From positions 1 through 64,000 of the forward strand of contig CALMZV010000018.1 in the NCBI GenBank assembly GCA_937870755.1: a stretch of 64,000 nucleotides of DNA, written 5' to 3'. Positions 15,568-24,248 of the stretch are shown here, one piece after another. Both the position numbers and the translations under genes were made by a program. A model generated the notes under the pieces. The model was not told the DNA's origin. It worked only from the letters and a program-made list of their open reading frames with translations, and made no database searches. This DNA comes from an uncultured Methylocystaceae bacterium (GTDB lineage: Bacteria > Pseudomonadota > Alphaproteobacteria > Rhizobiales > Beijerinckiaceae). Position 1 is the first letter of the stretch; every line of letters starts with the position of its first letter.

Positions 15568-17019
15568 TCAGTCCCAGCCCGGCGGCGGCGTGAAGGCGCG
15601 CCAGTCGCGTTCCAGCAACTGCGCGAACCGGATGGCGCTGTGATCGAGATATTGCGGCGCGACGATCTGCACGCCGACCGGCAGGCCGTCTTCGGCAGCG
15701 CCGAGCGGCGCGACGGTGGAGGGCAGAAAAACGACGCCGGAATACCCTGCCCAGAACAGTTGCGTGGTGGAGGGCTGCGGCGCGCCGTCGACCGAAAGCA
15801 TTCGCTCCCAGCGCTCGCCCGTCTGCATGTGCGGGAAAGCGGTGGTCGTCGCGGTCGGGCAAAGCAGCAGATCGAACCGCGTGAAGAATTCCTCCCATCG
15901 CGCGCGCAGCGCATGGCGCCTGTTGTCCCACGCGAGCCATTCGCGATGCGTCATGGTGTTGGCGCGCGCATGCCAGGCGTAGTAATCGGTGCGGCCCTTC
16001 ATGGCGTCGCGGTCGCGCGCGAGGCGGTCGAACGTCGCGTCGTCCATGCGTCCGCTGGTGGCCGAACGCAGCAGCATGATGAAGATCTCGTGCGCTTCCG
16101 TCGGATCGACGGGCCGCGCGTTCTCGTCGACGGTCGCCCCCGCCTTGCGCAGGAAGTCGGCGAGCTTGCCGAACTGTTCGCGCACCGCGCTGTCGACCGG
16201 CGCCGTTGGCGCGCTCGCCATGATGGCCACGCGGAAGTCCGAGAGTTTCGTCCTGTTCGAGCGCGGCAGGTTGAGCGACCAGCCACGCCCGTCGACGGCA
16301 TTGGGGCCGGCGACGATTTCGAGCGCGGTTTCGAGATCGTGCGCGGAGCGCGCGAGCGGTCCGATGACGGAAATGTCGCCGTGCGAATACGAATCCGGCA
16401 ACAGGTGTCCGTCGCGCGAGCAGATGTCGAAGGTCGGCTTGTGGCCGTAGACGCCGCAATAATGTGCGGGATCGCGGATGGAGGCGCCGATGTCGGAGCC
16501 GATTTCGAGGCCGGTGAGACCGGCCGCCAGCGCCGCGGCGCTGCCGCCGGACGAGCCGCCGGGCGTGCGCTCCACATTCCACGGATTGCTCGTGGTTCCG
16601 TAGATGGGATTGAATGACTGCCAGTCGGCCAGCGCGACCGGCACGTTGGTCTTGCCGAACACGATCGCGCCCGAGCGCTCCAGCCGCTCGACCGACAGGG
16701 CCGTTTTCTGCGCGATGTTGTTCTTGAACTGCGTGAAGCCCCAGGTGGTCGGAAGGCCGGCGACGTCGAACGATTCCTTCACCGTCATCGGCACGCCGTG
16801 CAGCGGCCCGCGCGGCTCGCCGCGCAGGGTGGCCGCGTCCGCCTCCGCCGCGCGCCGGCGCGCCTCCTCCTCCTGCATAACGACGATGGCGTTGATGCGT
16901 GGATTGAGTCGCGCCACACGCGCGAGAAAGAAGTCGAGCAGTTCGACCGCGCCGATCTTCCTCTCGCGGATCAGGCGCGCGAGAGTCGTGGCGGAAGCGA
17001 AGGCGAGCTTTTCATCCAT
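15568..17019 (-). CDS. Amidase (amidase-signature family)
   Basis: A 483-residue amidase-signature hydrolase. The Ser-cisSer-Lys triad is complete: Lys81 in GVPMTVKESFD, Ser156 in TPGGSSGGSAAA, and nucleophile Ser180 in GSDIGASIRDPAHYCG. The 24-residue spacing of the two serines matches fatty acid amide hydrolase. Related enzymes split carboxylic amides; it is not GatA, since gatB and gatC are absent and the C-terminus differs. Start at ATG 17019 (MDEKLAFASA) matches the family; the longer frame runs into the terminator of the upstream binding-protein gene. That gene lies 81 bases upstream on the same strand, suggesting amide uptake and hydrolysis, but the terminator between them argues against strict co-transcription. 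Confidence 0.88.
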   Translation of the reverse strand: MDEKLAFASATTLARLIRERKIGAVELLDFFLARVARLNPRINAIVVMQEEEARRRAAEADAATLRGEPRGPLHGVPMTVKESFDVAGLPTTWGFTQFKNNIAQKTALSVERLERSGAIVFGKTNVPVALADWQSFNPIYGTTSNPWNVERTPGGSSGGSAAALAAGLTGLEIGSDIGASIRDPAHYCGVYGHKPTFDICSRDGHLLPDSYSHGDISVIGPLARSAHDLETALEIVAGPNAVDGRGWSLNLPRSNRTKLSDFRVAIMASAPTAPVDSAVREQFGKLADFLRKAGATVDENARPVDPTEAHEIFIMLLRSATSGRMDDATFDRLARDRDAMKGRTDYYAWHARANTMTHREWLAWDNRRHALRARWEEFFTRFDLLLCPTATTTAFPHMQTGERWERMLSVDGAPQPSTTQLFWAGYSGVVFLPSTVAPLGAAEDGLPVGVQIVAPQYLDHSAIRFAQLLERDWRAFTPPPGWD

Positions 17020-17053
17020 GATCGAGGTTCCTGCACAGCAGGCGTTCCAAACG

Positions 17054-17084
17054 AAAAAAAAAGCCCGCGCCGTCCGGCGCGGGC
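17054..17084 (-). terminator. Terminator of the binding-protein gene
   Basis: Read on the minus strand: GCCCGCGCC, loop GGAC, GGCGCGGGC, then nine Ts. Perfect 9-bp stem, 16 bases past the stop of the gene ending at 17101. Confidence 0.93.
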
Positions 17085-17100
17085 ATTCGGGCATGCATGC

Positions 17101-18294
17101 TCACGGCATGTTGTCGTTGATGACCACCCAGCGGCCGTTCTTGATCTGGTGCAATTGCAGGGGCACCTTGAACAGGTGGCTGTCCTTGGAGAACTTCGTC
17201 TCGGCGCCCGTAAAGATGTCGACGTGCCCGCCCTTGCCCGATTCGAGCGAGGCGAGCATCGACTCGCCAGTGAGATCCTTGCCCGCGCTGCGGGCGGCGA
17301 TCGCGAAATTCATGATCGCGTTGTAGCCGTAGATCGTCTGGGCGTTGGGGTCCGAGCCGAACATTTTCTGGTGGCGCTGGACCCAGTCCTTGACCTTGCC
17401 GGTCGCGGTGTCGGCGTAGGGGGTCGGGAAATAGCCCGTGGCGTAAAGGCCTTCCACGTTTTCCTTGCCGAGGGTGATGACGTCCGTGACGTTGGCGGCG
17501 GCCGAGGTGATGAAGATCGGGTTCCAGGCCGATTTCTTGGCTTCCGTCATCACGCCGACCGTCTCGCGCACGACCGTGGCGAGCGCCACCATTTCGCATC
17601 CGTCCGACTTCATGCGCGCCACCTGCGAGGAAAAGTCCGTCGCGCCGCGCTTGTAGGTGGTCACGCTCACGGGCTTCATTTTGGCTTCCGCCATGTATTG
17701 ATCGAAGCCGGCCTGCACCTGTTTGCCGAATTCGTCGTCCTGGAGGCAGATGCAGATCTTCTGCGCCTTGGTGCGGCCGACGATCTCCTTCATCGTGCGC
17801 TTCATCGCTTCGGGATAGGGCATCGTCGTCGCGAATTTCAGCCGGTCCTGCGGTTGTTTGGGGTCGACCTGATAGGAAAATTCCGCCGACGTGATGGGGA
17901 AGAGATGGAGCACGCCGGCGTCCAGCGCGACCGGCATGGCTGCGAGCGTGGTGGGCGAACCCAGCGAGCCGACCAGCGCGAAAATCTTGTCGAGTTCGAC
18001 CATCTTCTGCGTCGCCAGAACGGCGCGCTTGGGATCGTAAGCGACGTCCTCCACGACCAGACGCAGTTTGCGGCCATTGATGCCGCCGGAGGAATTGATC
18101 TCTTCCACCGCGAGCTTCATCCCGTTCACGCCGTTCACGCCGTAGGCCTTGATCGGACCCGACATGTCCTGGTGCGTGCCGATGACGATTTCGGAATCCG
18201 TCACGCCCTGTTTGGCGAACTTGGTCTGCGCCTGCGCGCCGCCGGCCGCCAGCGCGAACGCGAGCGTCGAGACGAAATACATCGTGCGTTTCAT
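17101..18294 (-). CDS. Branched-chain amino acid/amide-type ABC substrate-binding protein (orphan)
   Basis: A 397-residue periplasmic-binding protein of the LivJ/LivK type I fold (Peripla_BP_6). Signal peptide residues 1-22 (FALAAGGAQAQ). Mature sequence starts with the family pattern GVTDSEIVIGTHQDMSGPIKAYG, and continues with GGINGRKLRLVVEDVAYDP. It would deliver amino acids, amides or other small acids to an ABC permease, but no livHMGF genes are nearby. ATG 18294 is chosen because it starts the signal peptide. Own terminator downstream; the amidase follows, hinting at an amide ligand. Confidence 0.88.
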   Translation of the reverse strand: MKRTMYFVSTLAFALAAGGAQAQTKFAKQGVTDSEIVIGTHQDMSGPIKAYGVNGVNGMKLAVEEINSSGGINGRKLRLVVEDVAYDPKRAVLATQKMVELDKIFALVGSLGSPTTLAAMPVALDAGVLHLFPITSAEFSYQVDPKQPQDRLKFATTMPYPEAMKRTMKEIVGRTKAQKICICLQDDEFGKQVQAGFDQYMAEAKMKPVSVTTYKRGATDFSSQVARMKSDGCEMVALATVVRETVGVMTEAKKSAWNPIFITSAAANVTDVITLGKENVEGLYATGYFPTPYADTATGKVKDWVQRHQKMFGSDPNAQTIYGYNAIMNFAIAARSAGKDLTGESMLASLESGKGGHVDIFTGAETKFSKDSHLFKVPLQLHQIKNGRWVVINDNMP

Positions 18295-18526
18295 GTTTCC
18301 CTCGTTGATCGTCCGTTCCCTCGACCGACGTCTTCGCGCCGGCCTTGTCGTCAGGCTGCCGGCAATTCGCGCGCCTGACAAGCGAAATGTCGGACGATCG
18401 CATCGTATGATCGTTTCGCCCGTGCTGCGTCGCCGCGAATTTTCGGTTGCAACGCACAAGCCATCGATTGCGCGCGCGAGGATCACCGCCTATCGTCGCC
18501 CGGTGGGGTTTGCGGAAAGGCCGGCC

Positions 18527-18778
18527 ATGAAAGTCACGATCGACATCGATTGCACGCCGCTGGAGGCGCGCCAGTTCATGGGGCTGCCGGATGTGGAGCC
18601 GATGCAGAAGGCCATCATGGACAGCGTCCAGTCGCGGATGATGAAGGAGATCGAGACCTACACGCCGGAAAAATTCATCGACGCCTGGCTTCCGATGATG
18701 ACCATCAACCGCGACTGGATGCGCACGATGTTCAGCGCTTTCATGAACACCGGCGAGAAGGCCGGCGAGAAAAAATAG
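18527..18778 (+). CDS. DUF6489-type small protein
   Basis: An 83-residue acidic, Met-rich helical protein (MKVTIDIDCTPLEARQFMGL, DVEPMQKAI..., PEKFIDAWLPMM) that I recognise as the small DUF6489 type found widely in alphaproteobacteria. No signal peptide or membrane segment. Function unknown; such proteins resemble small phasin-like helices in the MMTINRDWMRTMFSAFM part, but this is only an impression. The start ATG 18527 lies after GGAAAGGCC. It is convergent with the acyl-CoA dehydrogenase (stop-to-stop distance one base). Confidence 0.72.
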   Translation: MKVTIDIDCTPLEARQFMGLPDVEPMQKAIMDSVQSRMMKEIETYTPEKFIDAWLPMMTINRDWMRTMFSAFMNTGEKAGEKK

Positions 18779-18779
18779 C

Positions 18780-19946
18780 TCAATAGGATTTCGGCAGGTC
18801 GAGCACCTTTTCCGCCACGAACGAGAGAATGAGCTGTTCGGTGACGGGCGCGATGCGCGGAATCATCACTTCGCGCAGAAGCCGTTCGACATGGTATTCC
18901 TTCGCGTAGCCGAAGCCGCCATGGGTCATGACTGCGGTCAGACAGGAGTCGTAGCCCGCGCGCGCGCCGAGAAACTTGGCGCTGTTGGCCTCCGCGCCGC
19001 AGGGTTGGCCGCTGTCGTAGAGCGCGGCCGCGCGCATCGCCATCAGCCATGCCGATTCCAGATACATCCAGCGTTCGGCGAGCGGATGCTGAACGCCCTG
19101 GTTCATGCCGATGGGCCGGTCGAACACCACGCGCTCGCGCGCGTAAGCCGCCGCGCGGGCCAGCGCATCCTGCCCGATGCCGATCGCTTCCGCGCCGATG
19201 AGAATGCGCTCCGGGTTCAGGCTGTCGAGAATGTAGCGGAAGCCCTTACCTTCCTCGCCGATGCGGCAGTCCTCGGGCACGAACAGTCCGTCGATGAACA
19301 CGGCGTTCGAGTCCACCGCTTTGCGGCCCATCTTGGGAATGCGGCGGATCTCCATCTTCGCGCGGTCGATGTCGGCGTAGAAGATGGTGATGCCGTCGGT
19401 GGGCTTGCGCGCGTCCTCATAGCGCGTGGTGCGCGTCAACAGCATGATCTTGTTGGCGACCTGGCCGGTCGACGTCCACACTTTCTGGCCGCGCACCAGA
19501 TAGCCGCCGGGAACCTTCTCCGCGAATGTCTTGATCTTCGTGGAATCGAGGCCCGCATCGGGCTCGGTGAACCCGAAGGCGACCTTGTCCTGGCCCGCGA
19601 CCAGGCGCGGGATCCATGCGTTCTTCTGTTGCTGCGAACCGTAGACGACAATGGGGTGCGGGCCGAACAGGTTGATGTGGATTGAGGAGGCCGCCTGCAT
19701 GCCGCCGCCGTGGCGCGCGACCTCGTTCATCATGATCGCGGCTTCCGTCACGCCGAGGCCCGCGCCGCCGAATTCCTCCGGCATCGTTATGCCGAGCCAG
19801 CCGCCGTCGGCCATCGCGCGATGAAACTCGTGCGGAAATGCGCCGTCCTCGTCGCGCGCGAGCCAGTACTCGTCCGAAAATCGCGTGACCACGGCGCGCA
19901 CGCCGTCGCGGATCTGCTGGTGCGCGCTCGTCAGATCGGTCGTCAT
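18780..19946 (-). CDS. Acyl-CoA dehydrogenase
   Basis: A 388-residue flavoprotein of the acyl-CoA dehydrogenase family: N-terminal helical domain, central FAD/substrate strand domain (FGFTEPDAGLDSTKIKTFAE, KVWTSTGQVANKIM), and C-terminal helical bundle with the motif THGGFGYAKEYHVERLLRE. It oxidises an acyl-CoA to the enoyl-CoA and passes electrons to ETF. The substrate is unclear. ATG 19946 is the natural start. The gene is divergent from the oxidoreductase-VOC-aldehyde dehydrogenase-SDR operon and may belong to the same catabolic route. Confidence 0.9.
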   Translation of the reverse strand: MTTDLTSAHQQIRDGVRAVVTRFSDEYWLARDEDGAFPHEFHRAMADGGWLGITMPEEFGGAGLGVTEAAIMMNEVARHGGGMQAASSIHINLFGPHPIVVYGSQQQKNAWIPRLVAGQDKVAFGFTEPDAGLDSTKIKTFAEKVPGGYLVRGQKVWTSTGQVANKIMLLTRTTRYEDARKPTDGITIFYADIDRAKMEIRRIPKMGRKAVDSNAVFIDGLFVPEDCRIGEEGKGFRYILDSLNPERILIGAEAIGIGQDALARAAAYARERVVFDRPIGMNQGVQHPLAERWMYLESAWLMAMRAAALYDSGQPCGAEANSAKFLGARAGYDSCLTAVMTHGGFGYAKEYHVERLLREVMIPRIAPVTEQLILSFVAEKVLDLPKSY

Positions 19947-20098
19947 GTTTGCGTTCGCCCTCGTGCGTTTCCCGCGCGCAAGACTAGGGTCCCGCCCGCG
20001 GCGCGACAAGCAGCGCGCGCCGTTTTGCGGAGCGGAACGCGCTGGCGCGTTTGCAGGCCGGCCGTTGCGTCGTATGTTGCGCAAAAAGGGAGGAGCGT

Positions 20099-21088
20099 GT
20101 GAAGCGCGTTTATATTTCCGCGTGGGGCGAACCGCAGGATGTCGCCGAATGCAGGACGGCGCCGGACCTGCCGGCGCCGGGCGCCGGCGAAGTTCTGTTT
20201 TCCGTCATCGCCTTTCCGATCAACCCGGCCGATCTCATGTTCTGCCGCGGCCGGTATCGGCTGAAGCCGCCGCTGCCAGCCACGCCCGGCGCCGAATGCG
20301 TGGGGCGCGTGGAGGCGGTCGGCGCCGGCGTCACGCGCGTGAAGCCGGGCGATCTCGTCATCAACCTCATGCGCGAGAACTGGGCCTCGCATCGACTGGT
20401 GCGCGATGTCGAAGTGCTGCGCATTCCCGCGGGCCTCGATCTGGCGCAAGCTGCGATGATCCGCATCAATCCGCCGACCGCCGAACTGATGCTGACCGAC
20501 ATCGTGGCGCTGAAGGAAGGCGACTGGATCATCCAGAACGCGGCGAATTCGGCGGTCGGACGGCTGGTGATCGAACTGGCGCGGCGACGCGGCCTGCGCT
20601 CGATCGCGGTCACGCGACGCGACGACATATTCGGCGAGCTGGAGGCGCTCGGCGCCGACGCCTGTCTGCTGGATGGCGAGGATCTGGCCGAACGCGCGCA
20701 GGCGGCGAGCGGCGGCGCGCCGATCCGGCTCGGGCTGGACGCGGTGTCGGGCGCGGCGTGCGCGCGGCTGGCGATGGCGGTCGCCGAGGACGGCGTGCTG
20801 TGCAACTACGGATCGCTGACGGGCGAGGACGCGCGCATCCACACCGCGGACACGATCTACCGGGGCGTGTCCATCGCCGGCTTCATGCTCGGGCGTGCGC
20901 TCGCGCGCCGGTCCGTCGCGGATGTGGAGGCGATCTATGCGCGTATCGCCGACGACATCGCCAAGGGCGGCCTGCACGCGCCGATCGGCGCCGTCTATCC
21001 GATCGAACAGATCAAGGACGCGCTCAGCCATGCGCAACGGGCGGGCCACAACGGCAAGATTCTCGTCGCGCCGAACGGACCCTTCTGA
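20099..21088 (+). CDS. Zinc-independent alcohol dehydrogenase/quinone oxidoreductase family
   Basis: A 329-residue medium-chain dehydrogenase/reductase of the zeta-crystallin/MECR group. An N-terminal GroES-like domain (INPADLMFCRGRY, PGAECVGRVEAVG) is followed by a Rossmann domain with the NADPH loop QNAANSAVGRLVIELARRRG; the NSAVG pattern resembles 2-enoyl thioester reductases (MECR/ETR1). Zinc-ligand cysteines are absent. It probably reduces an enoyl or quinone substrate with NADPH. GTG 20099 is preceded by a perfect GGGAGGAG site, which decides the start. First gene of a four-gene same-strand run. Confidence 0.86.
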   Translation: MKRVYISAWGEPQDVAECRTAPDLPAPGAGEVLFSVIAFPINPADLMFCRGRYRLKPPLPATPGAECVGRVEAVGAGVTRVKPGDLVINLMRENWASHRLVRDVEVLRIPAGLDLAQAAMIRINPPTAELMLTDIVALKEGDWIIQNAANSAVGRLVIELARRRGLRSIAVTRRDDIFGELEALGADACLLDGEDLAERAQAASGGAPIRLGLDAVSGAACARLAMAVAEDGVLCNYGSLTGEDARIHTADTIYRGVSIAGFMLGRALARRSVADVEAIYARIADDIAKGGLHAPIGAVYPIEQIKDALSHAQRAGHNGKILVAPNGPF

Positions 21089-21106
21089 CCAATTCCGGGA
21101 CCCATC

Positions 21107-21925
21107 ATGATCGCCTCGCTCCATCATCTTTCCATCGCAGCGCGCAGTTTCGACGAGGCGGCGCGCGCCTACGCAGTCCTGCTCGACCGCGAGCCCGTGG
21201 GCGTCTCGCAGGTGGACGGGGCGCGCGCGGTCTGGTTCGCGCTTTCCAACGTGGCGCTGCGCATCGTCGCGCCGGACGGCGCGGGCGCGGCGGGCGATGC
21301 GGTGCGCGCGCGGCTCGCGCAAGCGGGGGAAGGTTTGTGGGAAATGGCGTTCGCCACCGACGATCTGGCCCGCGCGGCGCGCACCTGCGCGCGGCGCGCG
21401 CTCGAGGCGGCGCAGGTCGACATGGATGCGGGACCGCGCGAGACGGCGAGAGGATTGCGCCTGTCGGAGAGCGCGACGCACGGCGTGCCCATCGCCATCC
21501 TGCAGGCGCAGCCGTTGCGCAGCGAAGGTCCCACCATAGACGTGCTGGACCATGTCGTCATCGGCACGCCCAATCCCGGCCGCGCGGTGGAGCTCTACGG
21601 CGGGCGTCTGGGGCTCGACATGCGGCTCGACCGCACGAATGCGGCATGGGGCGCGCGGCTCATCTTCTTCCGCTGCGGCGACACGATCGTCGAAATCGCC
21701 CACGCGCTGAAGAACGCGGCCGCCGACAAGCCGGACGGATTCGGCGGCGTTTCGCTGCGCGCGCACGATATCGACAAAGCGCGCGCGCGCTATCTGGCGG
21801 CGGGGCTGAACGTCTCCGAAGTGCGCACGGGGCGGCGCGAGGGCACGCAGGTGTGCACTGTGCGGACCGGCACGCTCGGCGTGCCGACCATTCTCATCGG
21901 CGGCGTGAAGCGCGTTTTCTCGTGA
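21107..21925 (+). CDS. Two-domain VOC (glyoxalase-fold) protein
   Basis: A 272-residue protein with two vicinal-oxygen-chelate modules, about 5-130 (LHHLSIAARSFDEAARAYA) and 143-270 (DVLDHVVIGTPNPGRAVELYGGRLG). The metal-binding His in the first strand of each half (LHHL; LDHVV) and Glu in TIVEIAH are visible. VOC enzymes include glyoxalases, extradiol dioxygenases and methylmalonyl-CoA epimerases; the specific activity is open. It follows the oxidoreductase by 18 bases and precedes the aldehyde dehydrogenase by 54 bases, so it should act in the same route. Confidence 0.82.
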   Translation: MIASLHHLSIAARSFDEAARAYAVLLDREPVGVSQVDGARAVWFALSNVALRIVAPDGAGAAGDAVRARLAQAGEGLWEMAFATDDLARAARTCARRALEAAQVDMDAGPRETARGLRLSESATHGVPIAILQAQPLRSEGPTIDVLDHVVIGTPNPGRAVELYGGRLGLDMRLDRTNAAWGARLIFFRCGDTIVEIAHALKNAAADKPDGFGGVSLRAHDIDKARARYLAAGLNVSEVRTGRREGTQVCTVRTGTLGVPTILIGGVKRVFS

Positions 21926-21979
21926 CGCGCCGCGCCTGAGGGCGCACAATACTCGTTTCATTCGAGCCGGGAGGAAGCC

Positions 21980-23437
21980 ATGTCCGCTCTCGATCCGAAA
22001 ACCGTCAGCAAAGGCGCCTATGTCGGCGGCAAATGGGTGCACGCCTCCGACGGACGCACCTTCGATGTGACCGATCCGGCCACCGGCGAAACCATCGCCG
22101 TGCTGCCGGACTGCACCGCTCAGGATACCGCCCGCGCCATCGAGAACGCGCACGAGACGTTCCAGCAATGGCGCAAGGTTTCGCCCAAGGAGCGCGCGCG
22201 CATATTGCGGCGGTGGGCCGATCTGATGACGGCGCATCAGGACGAACTTGGCGCGCTGCTGGCGCGCGAACAGGGCAAGCCGCTCGCCGAGGCGAAGGGC
22301 GAAATCGCCTATGGGGCATCGTTCGTCGAATGGTTCGCCGAAGAGGGTCGGCGCGTCTATGGCGACGTCATTCCCTCGCCGCTGCCAGGGCGCGAGGTTC
22401 TGGCGCTGAAGGAGCCGATCGGCGTGGCGGCGGCGATCACGCCGTGGAATTTTCCGAACGCGATGATCACGCGCAAGGTGGGGCCGGCGCTTGCGGTCGG
22501 CTGCACGTCGGTCGTCAAGCCGGCCGCCGAGACGCCGCTGTCGGCGCTGGCGATCGCGGTGCTGGCGAGCGAAGCAGGGCTGCCGCCTGGCGCGCTCAAC
22601 GTCGTCACATCCGACCGCGCGCAGGAAGTGGGCGAGATGCTGACCAGCCATCCGCTGGTGCGCAAGGTCTCGTTCACCGGCTCGACGGAGGTCGGTCGCA
22701 TCATCATGCGGCAATCGTCGGAGACGATCAAAAAGGTGTCGCTCGAACTCGGCGGCAACGCGCCGTTCATCGTGTTCGACGACGCCGATCTCGATGCGGC
22801 GGTGCAGGGCGCGCTCGCGTCCAAATATCGCAACACGGGGCAGACCTGCGTCTGCGCCAATCGCTTCTATGTTCAGGCGGCCGTCTACGACGCGTTCGCC
22901 GAAAAGCTCGCGGCGGCGGTGAAACAGTTCAAGGTCGGGCCGGCGTTCGAGCCGGGCGTGACCCAGGGACCGCTCATCAATCAGGACGCGCTGGACAAGG
23001 TGGAGGCGCTCGTGAAGGACGCCGAGACCAAAGGCGCCAGAGCGCTGACGGGCGGCCGGCGACATACGCTCGGCGGCACCTTCTATGAACCCACCATTCT
23101 GACGAATGTCGCGCGCGAATCGCGACTCCTGAATGAGGAGATCTTCGGTCCCGTGGCGCCGCTCGTGAAATTCGAGACGGACGAAGAGGCGATCGCGCTC
23201 GCCAACGCCAGCGAATACGGGCTCGCGGCCTATTTCTATGCGCGCGACCTCGGCCGCGTGTGGCGCGTGCTGCACGCGCTGGAGACGGGAATCGTCGGCG
23301 TCAACGAAGGCATCATCTCGATGGCGGAGGCGCCGTTCGGCGGCGTGAAGCAATCGGGCCTCGGCCGCGAGGGTTCGAAATACGGCGTCGACGAATATGT
23401 CGAGATCAAATACGTGTGTCTGGGCGGGCTGGGCTGA
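21980..23437 (+). CDS. NAD(P)-dependent aldehyde dehydrogenase (succinate-semialdehyde type)
   Basis: A 485-residue ALDH. Typical motifs: TPWNFPNAMITRKVGPALAVG, FTGSTEVGRIIM, catalytic Glu in SLELGGNAPFIVFDD, nucleophilic Cys in NTGQTCVCANRF, and EIFGPVAPL. The overall sequence is closest to GabD, which oxidises succinate or glutarate semialdehyde to the acid. No gabT or other GABA gene is nearby, so I do not assign the symbol. Good ribosome site (GGGAGGAAG). Third gene of the operon starting at 20099. Confidence 0.9.
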   Translation: MSALDPKTVSKGAYVGGKWVHASDGRTFDVTDPATGETIAVLPDCTAQDTARAIENAHETFQQWRKVSPKERARILRRWADLMTAHQDELGALLAREQGKPLAEAKGEIAYGASFVEWFAEEGRRVYGDVIPSPLPGREVLALKEPIGVAAAITPWNFPNAMITRKVGPALAVGCTSVVKPAAETPLSALAIAVLASEAGLPPGALNVVTSDRAQEVGEMLTSHPLVRKVSFTGSTEVGRIIMRQSSETIKKVSLELGGNAPFIVFDDADLDAAVQGALASKYRNTGQTCVCANRFYVQAAVYDAFAEKLAAAVKQFKVGPAFEPGVTQGPLINQDALDKVEALVKDAETKGARALTGGRRHTLGGTFYEPTILTNVARESRLLNEEIFGPVAPLVKFETDEEAIALANASEYGLAAYFYARDLGRVWRVLHALETGIVGVNEGIISMAEAPFGGVKQSGLGREGSKYGVDEYVEIKYVCLGGLG

Positions 23438-23510
23438 CGGCGCACAACGAAAGAGACGCCCGCAGACGCCGCGCGCCGCAAGAGAAAATACGGAGGAGAA
23501 TTTGAACGAC

Positions 23511-24236
23511 ATGGATTTCACCGGCAAGACTGTGCTGGTGGTGGGCGGATCGAGCGGCATCGGCAACGGCATCGCGCAGGCGTTTCGCGCGAGGGGCGCG
23601 CAGGTCCATGTCTGGGGCACGCGCGCGTCGTCCGCCGACTACAGGAAGGAAGACGGCAGCGACCTGACGGGTTTGCACTACGCGCAGGTCGATGTTGGCG
23701 AGGAAGGCGCCATCGAGAACCATGCGCCGCCGTTCGAGACGCTCGATGTGCTGGTCCTGTCGCAGGGCATCGTCATGTACAAGCGCGGCGAATACCAGAT
23801 GGAGGGGTTCGCGCGCGTGGTCGACGTGAATCTCAACTCCATCATGGCGTGCGCGCTGAAATTCTACGACATGCTGAGGGCGTCGAGAGGCTCGATCGTC
23901 ACCATATCGTCCACCGCCGCCTATCACGCCACGCGCGGCAATCCGGCGTATGGCGCCTCCAAGACCGGGCTCGTCGGCCTCACGCGCACGCTCGGAGAGG
24001 CGTGGGCGCGCGACGGCGTTCGCGTGAACGGCGTGGCGCCGGGGCTGGTGGACACCAAGCTGACCAAGGTGACGACGCAGAATCCGGAGCGTCTGGCGGC
24101 GAGCCTGCAGAGGATTCCGGCCGGGCGGCTCGGCACGCCAGCGGACATGGCGGGCGCGACGCTCTTTCTCGCCTCGCCGCTCGCGTCCTACATCTGCGGG
24201 CAGACGATACCGGTCGACGGCGGCCTCATTCTCTGA
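23511..24236 (+). CDS. Short-chain dehydrogenase/reductase
   Basis: A 241-residue classical SDR. The cofactor loop is VGGSSGIGNGIA; the active site is Ser in ISSTAAYH with Tyr-x-x-x-Lys in AYGASKTG, and PGLVDT with the C-terminal QTIPVDGGLIL are typical. NAD(P)-dependent oxidation or reduction of an alcohol/ketone is expected. ATG 23511 is used; an in-frame TTG at 23502 lies too close to the GGAGGAG at 23492. Last gene of the run, 12 bases from the convergent hemN stop. Confidence 0.9.
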   Translation: MDFTGKTVLVVGGSSGIGNGIAQAFRARGAQVHVWGTRASSADYRKEDGSDLTGLHYAQVDVGEEGAIENHAPPFETLDVLVLSQGIVMYKRGEYQMEGFARVVDVNLNSIMACALKFYDMLRASRGSIVTISSTAAYHATRGNPAYGASKTGLVGLTRTLGEAWARDGVRVNGVAPGLVDTKLTKVTTQNPERLAASLQRIPAGRLGTPADMAGATLFLASPLASYICGQTIPVDGGLIL

Positions 24237-24248
24237 TCGTCGCCGCGA

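Noticed and set aside
19943-23620. 1225-residue antisense open frame across the oxidoreductase, VOC and aldehyde dehydrogenase genes
   Set aside because: It is a high-GC shadow, rich in Arg/Ala/His with no recognisable domain, and lies opposite well-supported genes.
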